Shown: positions 21,901 to 33,900 of the stretch, piece by piece
Position numbering within the stretch: the first letter of the stretch is position 1
How the letters are laid out: the number at the start of each line of letters is the position of its first letter
Source of the DNA: Morinoia aosen
Taxonomy: Eukaryota > Arthropoda > Malacostraca > Amphipoda > Talitridae
Direction: 5' to 3'
Assembly (NCBI GenBank): GCA_030386875.1
Contig: CM059562.1
Span: 69,066,201 to 69,130,200, forward strand
Length of the DNA: 64,000 nucleotides
Made by a program: the position numbers and the translations under genes
The notes under the pieces: model-generated
What the model was told of the DNA's origin: nothing
Database searches by the model: none
The model's input: the letters and a program-made list of their open reading frames with translations, nothing else

Positions 21901-24900
21901 AAGTGGAGTTATGTCAGGAGATCTAGGAGACCATGCAGCAGGACCATTTTGCCCGATCCATCTGTTAGGAAATTGACCATTCAGGTAATTTTGGACAATA
22001 AAAATTTCATCTTTTAAAACAATAAACAGCTTGTATCTCAAAAATTGAAATTTTTTCAGAAAATTTCAAAGGAGAAAAAGTGTTTATTTGGCCATTTTCT
22101 ACTCGGTGTGCAATTTCTTACTTCTTGTTCTGAAACACCCTGTTTAATCATTTATACGCCAGTTTTTAGTTTTCAATCTTCTTAACTTAAAAATCATGTG
22201 CTAATAATAATAATAATAATAATAATAATTAGCAGGACCTGTGGAAATTCCACGGACAATGTCATCAATAAGCTTTGGGGACCGGTGAGAAAATTCCGTC
22301 AACATTATTTAAAAAATTTGAACATGACAAATTCTAACCTATCTTGTCCTAACATATGCTAACCAAATCTATCCTAACCTAACATATCCCATCCTAACCT
22401 AACTTTAACCAACGTCATCCTAAGGCTAGGTGGACCCGTAAAAAAATTTGGTCAATATTACCTAACAAATTCTTACATAACATATATTAACCTAACACAT
22501 CCAAAACTAACATATACTAACCTATCCTGTCTCAACGTATCGTATCCTAAGTGAAGCTATCTTGATAATTAGGAAAACATAAAAAGCATCAACCTGTAAA
22601 AAATTTCGTCGACATAATCTACCTAACCTACCCTAACCTAATATATCCTAACCTGCCCCAACCAAAGCTATACTGATATGTGAAAAATAAAAACGTGTAC
22701 CCGTTAAAAAATTTCCTCAACATTATCTAACAAATTCGACCATAACCCATTCTAACCTAAGCTATCCCAACCTAAAATATTCTAACCTAACTCTTCCTGA
22801 CCTAAGCTAACCAAATCTATCATGAAAATATGTCAAACATGAAAAGCGTGGACCCTTGATAAAATTCTGTCAACATTATCTAACCTATCCTGACCTAACA
22901 TATCTTAACCAATCCTATCCTGATAATATGACAAACATAAAAAACCGTGAATCCGTAAAAAATTTAATCGACATAATCTACCTAACCTATGCTAACCTAA
23001 CCTATCCTAACCTACCCTAATCGAAGCTATACTGATGATATGTCAAAAATAAAAAACAGTGTCCCCGTGCAAAAATTTCATCAACATTATCTAACAAATT
23101 CAACCATAACCCATTCTAACCAAAGCTATAGCTCCTAACCTAACATTCTAACCTATCTCTTTCTGACCTATTTAATTAAAGCCTATCCTAGCCTAACCCA
23201 TCCTATCCTAACCTATCCTATCCAAACTTATTCTATCCTATCCTATTCTATCCTATCCTATCCAAACATATCATATCCTAGCCTATCATATCCTAGCCTA
23301 TCATATCCTAGTCTATCATATCCTAGCCTATCATATCCTAGCCTATCATATCCTAGCCTATCATATCCTAGCCTATCATATCATATCCTAGCCTATCATA
23401 TCATATCCTAGCCTATCATATCATATCCTAGCCTATCATATCATATCCTAGCCTATCATATCATATCCTAGCCTATCATATCATATCCTAGCCTATCATA
23501 TCATATCCTAGCCTATCATATCATATCCTAGCCTATCATATCATATCATATCCTAGCCTATCATATCATATCATATCCTAGCCTATCATATCATATATCA
23601 TATCCTAGCCTATCATATCATATCATATCCTAGCCTATCATATCATATCCTAGCCTATCATATCATATCATATCCTAGCCTATCATATCATATCCTAGCC
23701 TATCATATCCTAGCCTATCATATCCTAGCCTATCATATCCTAGCCTATCATATCCGAGCCTATCATATCCGAGCCTATCATATCCTAGCCTATCATATCC
23801 TAGCCTATCATATCCTAGCCTATCATATCCTAGCCTATCATATCCTAGCCTATCATATCCTAGCCTATCATATCCTAGCCTATCATATCCTAGCCTATCA
23901 TATCCTAGCCTATCATATCCTAGCCTATCATATCCTAGCCTATCATATCCTAGCCTATCATATCCTAGCCTATCATATCCTAGCCTATCATATCCTAGCC
24001 TATCATATCCTAGCCTATCATATCCTAGCCTATCATATCCTAGCCTATCATATCCTAGCCTATCATATCCTAGCCTATCATATCCTAGCCTATCATATCC
24101 TAGCCTATCATATCCTAGCCTATCATATCCTAGCCTATCATATCCTAGCCTATCATATCCTAGCCTATCATATCCTAGCCTATCATATCCTAGCCTATCA
24201 TATCCTAGCCTATCATATCCTAGCCTATCATATCCTAGCCTATCATATCCTAGCCTATCATATCCTAGCCTATCATATCCTAGCCTATCATATCCTAGCC
24301 TATCATATCCTAGCCTATCATATCCTAGCCTATCATATCCTAGCCTATCATATCCTAGCCTATCATATCCTAGCCTATCATATCCTAGCCTATCATATCC
24401 TAGCCTATCATATCCTAGCCTATCATATCCTAGCCTATCATATCCTAGCCTATCATATCCTAGCCTATCCTCACCTAGCCTATCATATCCTAGCCTATCC
24501 TCACCTAGCCTATCCTCACCTAACTTATCCTCACCTAACTTATCCCATCGTATCCTAACCTAACTTATCCCATCGTATCCTAACCTAACTTATCCCATCG
24601 TATCCTAACCTAACTTATCCCATCGTATCCTAACCTAACTTATCCCATCGTATCCTAACCTAACTTATCCCATCGTATCCTAACCTAACTTATCCCATCG
24701 TATCCTAACCTAACTTATCCCATCGTATCCTAACCTAACTTATCCCATCGTATCCTAACCTAACTTATCCCATCGTATCCTAACCTAACTTATCCCATCG
24801 TATCCTAACCTAACTTATCCCATCGTATCCTAACCTAACTTATCCCATCGTATCCTAACCTAACTTATCCCATCGTATCCTAACCTAACTTATCCCATCG

Positions 24901-27900
24901 TATCCTAACCTAACTTATCCCATCGTATCCTAACCTAACTTATCCCATCGTATCCTAACCTAACTTATCCCATCGTATCCTAACCTAACTTATCCCATCG
25001 TATCCTAACCTAACTTATCCCATCGTATCCTAACCTAACTTATCCCATCGTATCCTAACCTAACTTATCCCATCGTATCCTAACCTAACTTATCCCATCG
25101 TATCCTAACCTAACTTATCCCATCGTATCCTAACCTAACTTATCCCATCGTATCCTAACCTAACTTATCCCATCGTATCCTAACCTAACTTATCCCATCG
25201 TATCCTAACCTAACTTATCCCATCGTATCCTAACCTAACTTATCCCATCGTATCCTAACCTAACTTATCCCATCGTATCCTAACCTAACTTATCCCATCG
25301 TATCCTAACCTAACTTATCCCATCGTATCCTAACCTAACTTATCCCATCGTATCCTAACCTAACTTATCCCATCGTATCCTAACCTAACTTATCCCATCG
25401 TATCCTAACCTAACTTATCCCATCGTATCCTAACCTAACTTATCCCATCGTATCCTAACCTAACTTATCCCATCGTATCCTAACCTAACTTATCCCATCG
25501 TATCCTAACCTAACTTATCCCATCGTATCCTAACCTAACTTATCCCATCGTATCCTAACCTAACTTATCCCATCGTATCCTAACCTAACTTATCCCATCG
25601 TATCCTAACCTAACTTATCCCATCGTATCCTAACCTAACTTATCCCATCGTATCCTAACCTAACTTATCCCATCGTATCCTAACCTAACTTATCCCATCG
25701 TATCCTAACCTAACTTATCCCATCGTATCCTAACCTAACTTATCCCATCGTATCCTAACCTAACTTATCCCATCGTATCCTAACCTAACTTATCCCATCG
25801 TATCCTAACCTAACTTAACCAATGTAATCGTTAAGCTAGGTGTACGCGTGAGAAAATTCGGTCAACATTAACCAGCAAGTTCTAACAACATATTTTAACC
25901 TAACCTATCCTAACATGTATACACTAACCTATCCTATGCTAACGGAAGCTTGCCTGATAATATGTCAAACATAAAAACCGTTGGCCCGTGAATAAATGTC
26001 GTCAACATTACGTAACCTATGCTAACTAACCTATCCTATCCTAACCTAACCTATCCTGACCTTACCTATCCTAACCTTACCTATCCTAACCTTACCTATC
26101 CTAACCTTACCTATCCTAACCTTACCTATCCTAACCTTACCTATCCTAACCTAACCGATCCTGATCTTGCCTATCTTATCCTAACTGAACTAATGTAATT
26201 GTTAAGCTAGGTGGACCCATGAAAAAATTCGGTGAACATTACCCAAGAGAATCTAAAATAACATGTTCCAACCTAGCCCATGCTAACCTAACATGTACCA
26301 ACCTATCCTATCCATTCTGCTTGTTTCCTTATGCATAGTATGTTCGTAGATACGATACCGCGAGTCACGGCGCCTTCATAGTAATGAGTAGAAATCCGTG
26401 TGGATTACACGGTTTCAATAATTAACTCACTTTCAAGCATATAAGGTTGAAGTATGAAGCAAATGTATTTTATTGGAATTCTTTGATTTGGAAAGATTCC
26501 TGAAATAATTACTGTAATTTTAAATCAAATTTTTGTGTAATGCAGAGTTTCAAAAAATGTAAGAAAAATGGAAGAAAAAATAAAATAAAAGAAAATAAAA
26601 AAGAAAAATGAACGAATAAATAGAGAAAATTGAAATAAAAAATTTTAATTGAATAAAAATAAAAAATAAAATTAGAATAAAAAAGATATTAAAAAATAAA
26701 TCAATAAAAATATATCATTGAACAAACTAAAAAATAAAACAGAAATAAATAAACAAAAAAATAAAAAAAACAATAAAAAAATAAAAATGAACAAAAAGCA
26801 ATAGAAAAAAGAAATAAACAACAAAATAATTGAATAAAATAAAAAATAAAAAAATAAAACAATTACAAATTGGGAATGAATAAAAAATTGAAAAATGAAT
26901 AATAATTACAAAAAAAATGAAAAGTTTTAAAAAAATTGAAAATTCAAAAAATAAATGAATAAAAAATAATTGAAATAAATTATATAATAATTACCAAATT
27001 AACAAAAGTTACAAATCAAGAATAAATTACCAAATAAAATAAAAATTAACGTATAAAAAGTACTTAATATAAAATAAATAATATAAATACCCTCCCCTAA
27101 CTCACCTATCCTATCAAGCCTTTTAGATGTAGAGCGTTACCCACGAATTTAGTTTTAAGCATATTAATATATAGATAATAATAATAATAATAATCTAAAG
27201 TTTGTCAGTGCCTTGAGAACGTTACACAATTACTCAAAATCCTATTCCATTAATAGCAAATTTGAGATGCTTCAATACCAATAATTCATATTACTGCTGT
27301 ATTTGATGATAGAGGGGAGAAATTATGTGGTAGTAGTGTGTAGAAAGGCACAAACCAAATTATGCCTTGCATTTTACAATGTTGAAAATTAAGTCTATGT
27401 GATGGTCACCATTGCTTTATTTGTGCAGAAGAAGATGAAAGTAAAACACTGCTACAGAGTGCACAGTTGCAGCTGAGTGCTGCACAGTCTGCAGTGTCTG
27501 CTCTGCAGGATGAAAAGAGTGGTCTGCTGCTTCAGCTGCAGCAACTACAGGTGCCTCACTCCCTGTCTTGCCTGTAGGTTACTCTTATTTTCTACTCTAA
27601 GTGTCCGTCTTCAACAGGCTGAGTGGAATCTTTCTTCTATTTCTGTAGCCTGAAAGCTGCTCTTTTCTCTCTCTCAGTTTCTGCCCTATAGTTTATGAGT
27701 TTATATTTCAAATTATGTTAGCTTTGCAGTTTCTGTTTCATCATGGTCACTTTTATGCGTCAATTTGATGCTAACCGTTTGCATGCAGCCTGTTGGCTAA
27801 AGATCACATCTTTTAATATTCTTGATGTGTAATAACTTGGATGTTAATTTGTTGGACAATCATTTATAAAGAAAGAAATGGTGCTGTCTGTGAAAAGCCT

Positions 27901-30900
27901 CTTAATGTATAAATCGGAGAGATCGTATTCAAGGCACTTTGTATCTCATTTCAACCAAACTTCATTTTTTTTATACAAGTACATTCATTTTATACAATCA
28001 ATGATTCAAGTGTAACAATTAAAATGAATTCATAATTAACCGTCACTAATTTTGCACGGGTGGCTGTGCATTTCATGAGCACTATCAACATACTCACTTT
28101 CCATTATTTGACAAAATTCCAAAACTTACCTAATTTTTCTCTCTTCACTACTCAGATAACCTCTCCAGCTCGTGACACACGACCGGAAGTTGCGGCGGTC
28201 ACTGTAGATACAGAGGCTGAGCCAAACCTGGTAGAGGAGGAGATGCAACACCTAAAGCTGGTGCGGGACAACCTGGAGGAGAGCCTGTTGCACAAGACTG
28301 CCCAGATCGCGGACCTGGAAGAGAGGTGTGGGCTGCTGCAGCAGGCCTGTAGCGAGCACGAGGCGCAGCTCCAGCGCTGTGCTCAACTCGTGCTCGGTTG
28401 TGAAGATCAGGTGCGGTGGTCATGAGTTTTGTGGGTACTCTTGAAGTGTCTGTAGCTTAAGCTGGTCTTCGACGCAATGCACAAGCGGCCCACAAACGAT
28501 CAATTTTATTGTCAATATAATTGACAATATTGGGCTTGATTGACGACCATCAAATAATTGACTTAGTGGGTAAAGAAAAAAATCTCGTCAATATATCGAG
28601 TCAATGATATTGACAATTAAATTGATCGTCTATGGGCCGCTTTAGAGTTTCCACGATGTAGCATTGCTACCGTGTGATATCTGAATCTGGTTGGTTGATG
28701 TACGGGTATGTATCACTACTGCTGGTGTGTTCGACACTACATGCACTTTTAATTTTAAGTGATGAATTTCTTTTAGGGTTTTTTTGGTGTAGCATTGCTA
28801 CCGCGTGGTATCTCAATCTGGTTGAAGTATCAGGTTGGTGCTTTAGTAATGTTCAATATTTAGAATGGATGTTTAAAATTAGTTTTGTCAATTATTTACA
28901 TTCTGTTGCAAGCGTCTAAACTAAACTATTTTTTTAAGATTATTTCTGTTACGTTCATCTTTTTCATAAATATTGGCAACCAAGTTTGTCCCAAAACATC
29001 TCATAAGAAATGTTCTACTGTACGAGTTTCATAAAGGTGTTAATACAAGTGCGGCAGCAAAATCTACCCAGAATACTTATGGGGATGATGTAATGAATGA
29101 AGGAATTTGTAGGAGATAATTTTCTCGTTTTTTAAGTGGTAATTTCACATTGAGAGATGATCCAAAGAAAGGTTGTCCTAGAACACTTGATTCTGATCAG
29201 TTGAATGTACTTGTGTCCAAGAATCGTACTGTCATCACTGGGGAAATTGCTAGACAGACTTAGCCCATACAACCTACTTCTAATTTCCGTTTGTTCCGAG
29301 GACTACTGAACCATTTTAATGGACTTGGTTAACAACAAGAGAAGAGATTGAAGGATTTGAATTTGTATTTTGATTTTAAATCTAGAGAATTTCACAAGCA
29401 AAGCAATTATAAGCTTATGAAAAGGTGGAATAAGGTCATTGAAACGAATGAAGAGAATGTTGATGAATAAATATTTCTATAGTCGATTTATTCATTTTTA
29501 CCCAAGATCTTAAAACGGATATGACTTTCGCACCCACCTGATAGTTTATGGTTAATGTAATGTCTTGGATCGTTTCCTAGTTATTTTAGGTTTCAACGTC
29601 TATTTACATCACCCACTGCTAATAAATATTATATATGATTTAATTTTGCGTATTTTAGGATTTGTTCTTAACAGTCAGTCATATTTTTTGATGCAAATAT
29701 TAGGGGCAAGGATAAACGAGTGAAAGATCCTTGAAATAAAATGAAAAATGTTTATGTTTCTATCCTTCATCCACCAAGACTCAAACCATTTGCTGTCTTA
29801 AAAAGGCCCCCTTATTATCTCTACTGCAAAACGGATCTTCCTAAATCAGGTTAAATTATTCAAACGTGTAGTTCAGTAAACCGTCACTAACTTCAATTTT
29901 GTGTTGCCAGACCACTTGCCCTGAGGACGATGAGGTTCTCTCCGACACAGCAGCCCGAGTATCCTCCCTCGTGCGCCGCTACCAAGCCTTGCTGGCCTCA
30001 CATGACTCTGTCTCTGCGGCACACCAGCACCAGCTCTCTGCTCTCAAGGAAGAACTTCAGCAGCTCAAAGATAAGGTCAGAATTGCTGCATACCTTGTTA
30101 TCAAAGTTGGGTTTTGGCTTGTTCAGAGAGGATAGGCTAGGCTATACTTTGTTGAGAAAGGTTAGGTAATGGTTTGTTGAGGAAGGTTAGGCTATTTCTT
30201 GTTAAGGAAAGTTTGGTTATGGCTGATGAGAAAGGTTAGGCTATGGGCTGTTGAGAAAGGTTAGGCTATGGGCTGTTGAGAAAGGTTAGGCCATAGCTTG
30301 TTAATTAAGAAAAATGAGGTTATGGCTTGTTAAAAATAGACGAGGTTATGGCTTGCCAAGAAAAGTTTGGGAATTACATATTTAGAACGAGTAGAAAATG
30401 CCTTGCATGAAAAAACCTTTCCTGTGCGGGAGAGGCTGCACTCAGATGGAGCGGTCGGGGTAAACCAGCTATGACTGTCGAGCCTGACTGTGGAAAAGGG
30501 TTGTGCTGGGCTGCTATTGATCCATGCAGTACTGGTGCGGCCTGTGCTGCCTCTCTCGCCTCCTAGTGTCTAAGGATGAATGATTGTAGCTTGCTGTCAG
30601 CTACCCTCGCGTAAGGAGGAAAAGCCTGGGATATGTATGTATGTAGAAATTACCCTCTAGAATGTCCAAATTACAGCATCTAGGATTTTATGAAAAGTTA
30701 TTGAAAATTAACTTGTTAAAATGGATAAAAATACCCTGTCAAGAATTGGGCATGCCTTTTCTGTATCTTAAGTTTACCTGTGTTTTTTAATTAAGAAAAA
30801 GCTATTTTTATACGGATATCTATCTAAGTTATAGATATGACCTAATTGAGATTATAAATTTTTTTATTTGTGATGAAAACATATTCAGCATACTCATTGA

Positions 30901-33900
30901 TTTACTGGTGTGAAATTGTGTAACACTTTTCAGATATTGGAGTATGAGAAGGAAGTTCCTCGTCTACTGTCAGAGGCGACTGAGCGGGAGAGGGAAATGA
31001 ACGGGCTCAGAGAGAAGGTCAAAGAGCTCGATCTACTTACCAAAGAGAAAGATTTGATGGAGTCAGTTCTGCAAGAAGAGATCAGGCAGCGAAACCATGA
31101 GGTTTGTTGTGGGTGATGTTAGTTCATTGCTGGGTGATATTTTGCATGTATAACCTCGCTTTTTTGTACAGCTTGAAGCAGTGTCTTCTTGTCTTTGCTG
31201 TGATGTTTTTACCATTCTTTTGAGCAAAGAAGCTCGTGAAAATATGTATGTTTGGAAGAACATGAAGCAAAACATAAAGATCATATTCCGATGATTGTGA
31301 ATTTTGAAAACGTTTGCTACACCCTGCTAACAAATTGGTTTTGATTTGAAAATGAGACGCATAAACATTTTACTTACCTGCGAACTGTTCTAGGGGCGTG
31401 CTACAATTCTATTTTGTCTGTAACTGAGGTGCAGCATCTTCACTCTTACTGAATGCTCTAAAAATGGTAAATTATAGATTTTTTCCTATGAAGTGTTTAT
31501 TAACGCAAATTGCACTACAGCAATGTTCCTTCAATTTGTTGAAAGTATAATTCCAGAACAATTTATAGTTGTACTAATTCTATAAAAATTTATGGTTGTG
31601 TTATCCATGTGTGGCACAAGGGGGGACAAGTGTGCTAATTTAGTATTTTACTTTGGTTTGTGCCGTGTCTGGAACACGGTTTGCTGGAAGTTAAGGTACG
31701 AATTTGTTGTTTGCTCGAATTGCTTAAACGATGCGTGTTATGAATAGGTTACACTGTGGGGTGATTTGATTTAACTGTGAAATATCAGTATCTTGATACC
31801 TATATTTTGATGAGAAAATGCTCTTTCAGTAAAGCTTTCAGAATACGTGCTATGATACTGAAGGCTTAACTATCGTTTTACAGCGTCGTGTGATACAATT
31901 TTTTACGTTTATTTTCTAAGAACTATCATTGCCAAATTGGATCAGGTGACCAAGGAGAACCAGCTTATGGGTGACATAGCTAGTAATTTAATTAGGATAA
32001 GCTTTTGATACGAGCTACAGGCATTTTAGGTCATTATTTTATTTCTGTTCACGACATTCCTTCCTCATTCTAGTTGAGCCTGCTCGAAGAGGCATACACA
32101 GCCATGGAGACGAAGCTGTCGGAGGCTGAAGCGCGCAGCACTGACGTCTTGAGTGAGAGGGCTGAGAAAGTAGCAGTGGAGGAGAAGCTGAGGCACGCAA
32201 CGGTGTCACTCAGAGAGGCGGAGGTGGTGCAGCAGTTTTTGGAGAAGGAGCTCCTCAACAGGGAGAATGAGGTGTGCATGGGGACTTGTCGTGTTGATCT
32301 AGTGCTGCCACATGGCTCTGTTTTTCAGTTGAAATGAGTTGTTTTAGTAGTGTCTCAGTCTATGAGAAAGTGTTCGTCATGACAGTGGAAAATTCCTTCT
32401 TTCATGTTTTGTTTTAATAGTGTGTACCAGTCCTTGATAGAGTGTTTGTCATGATGAGAGTACCCTGCTATTTAGTTGTCTCCAATTTTGTCGGGCATGA
32501 TCTTGTGCTGTTCTTATTTCTTTTGAACAAAGTAATTTGTCATGTATGAAATGAAAACTTATAAGAAAAATCATAACTGGACGTTATTATGTTTCGAGAA
32601 ATTGTAGTGTTGAGATATTTTAGGTTATAACTAAGTAAAAAGGTAAGGAATTGCCTGTTTAGAACAACCAGAAAACGGTCATCTAAAGTGTTCAAATTAC
32701 GACCTTCTGCCTATTTAGGAGGGTTCAAAAATAGCTTGTCAAAAAAGATACAAAATTTTCTGTTGAGATTTTGGGTTGTTTTTTCTAAATTCTCAATGGT
32801 GTGCTGGGGTGCGGCTTACCTTGTGAACTGAAATAGATGATTTGTCGCGTTGGTGGATGTTTTGATCTGATGAAATTATCATATATTTGAATACTGATTC
32901 CTTACCTCGGGTGTTAGGGACCAATATTTTTTTGTTCCTTTCGAGTATGGAAATAATGTTGTGGAGTCAGAATGCCCTGGCTCTTATATGGCCATCCTGT
33001 TGTCGATATGATTGCAATATTATGCTTACTTTTATGGTACTTCAAGTTCAATTGGATCCATAAAATTTTTTGCCAGGAACAACTACCGAGTCGAATTTGA
33101 GTAACAATTCAGTAAAGAGCTGAAAGTTAGGTAGGCCTTCTTTTTGTTGAAATAAATTTTTTGTTTTGTTTTGAACCATCATTTTTCGGTACACTGCCAT
33201 TCTGTTTTTCAGTACCTCCGACTTTCTTCTATTAACTTTTATCTTGTTTCATAACATTTCTTCTTGACTTACTGATTCTATGCGCACGGGATCCTCTGCA
33301 GGAACACCGCTAGTGCATAGATTACTCCTTAACTCCTTACTAAATGTTTCCATCCTTTTTCTATTTGAACATCTTTGTTGTGGTAAGGAAGGCTAAAAAT
33401 TTCTTATAAATAATTTATCAATATTTCTTTGGGTTTTTCGAGTTTCGAGTATGGAAATAAACAGTTATTGAGGTCAGAATGCTCTGGTTCATCTATGACT
33501 GCCCTATTACCGATTCAATCTCAAAAGTGTTTTTTTATGGCTTTTCAAGTTTAGTTGAATCATCAAATATTTTTTTGCCAGGAACAGCTAGAGAGTTGAA
33601 TTTGAGTATCAGTTCAGTAAATGGTTGTGTTACGCGCTTCCATTGTTTCAGATCAGCGCAAGCGAGCAGAAAGCGGAGGAGCTGTCACAAGAGCTGGGCG
33701 CCACTCGGAGAGAGGCGCTGGACTTGCGTCAGGAGGCTGAGGCGCAACTAAACCAGGTTATTTAGTGCTCGTCTAGCTTTAGTTGGGCGTGTCAGGTTGA
33801 CTTTTTCTCGCCAAAAGCCTTTAATTATGCATGACAGGTTGATTTTATTTCGCCGAATGTATTCAGTTAGGCATATCATACCGACTTTTTCTCGTCAACA

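Larger units (their letters stand above)
15945..27428 (+). other. HMMR: HMMR intron 5 (~11.5 kb), packed with satellites and palindromes
   Basis: Lies between the phase-1 donor at 15945 and the acceptor TTTGTGCAG at 27428. Contents, left to right: a 30-bp minisatellite, nested inverted repeats with a possible cassette exon, the second 30-bp minisatellite block, unremarkable sequence at 20956-21523, a mariner-like remnant, AAT microsatellites, a pentamer-based satellite block, an A-rich tract, and unremarkable sequence at 27196-27428. Confidence 0.75.

Noticed and set aside
24531-25815. A true chromosome end
   Set aside because: The CCTAA-containing array is interrupted by other pentamers and flanked on both sides by exons of the same gene, so it is interstitial.
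31124-31333. Minus-strand ORFs next to HMMR exon 9
   Set aside because: Intronic, AT-driven, no homology and no splice logic.
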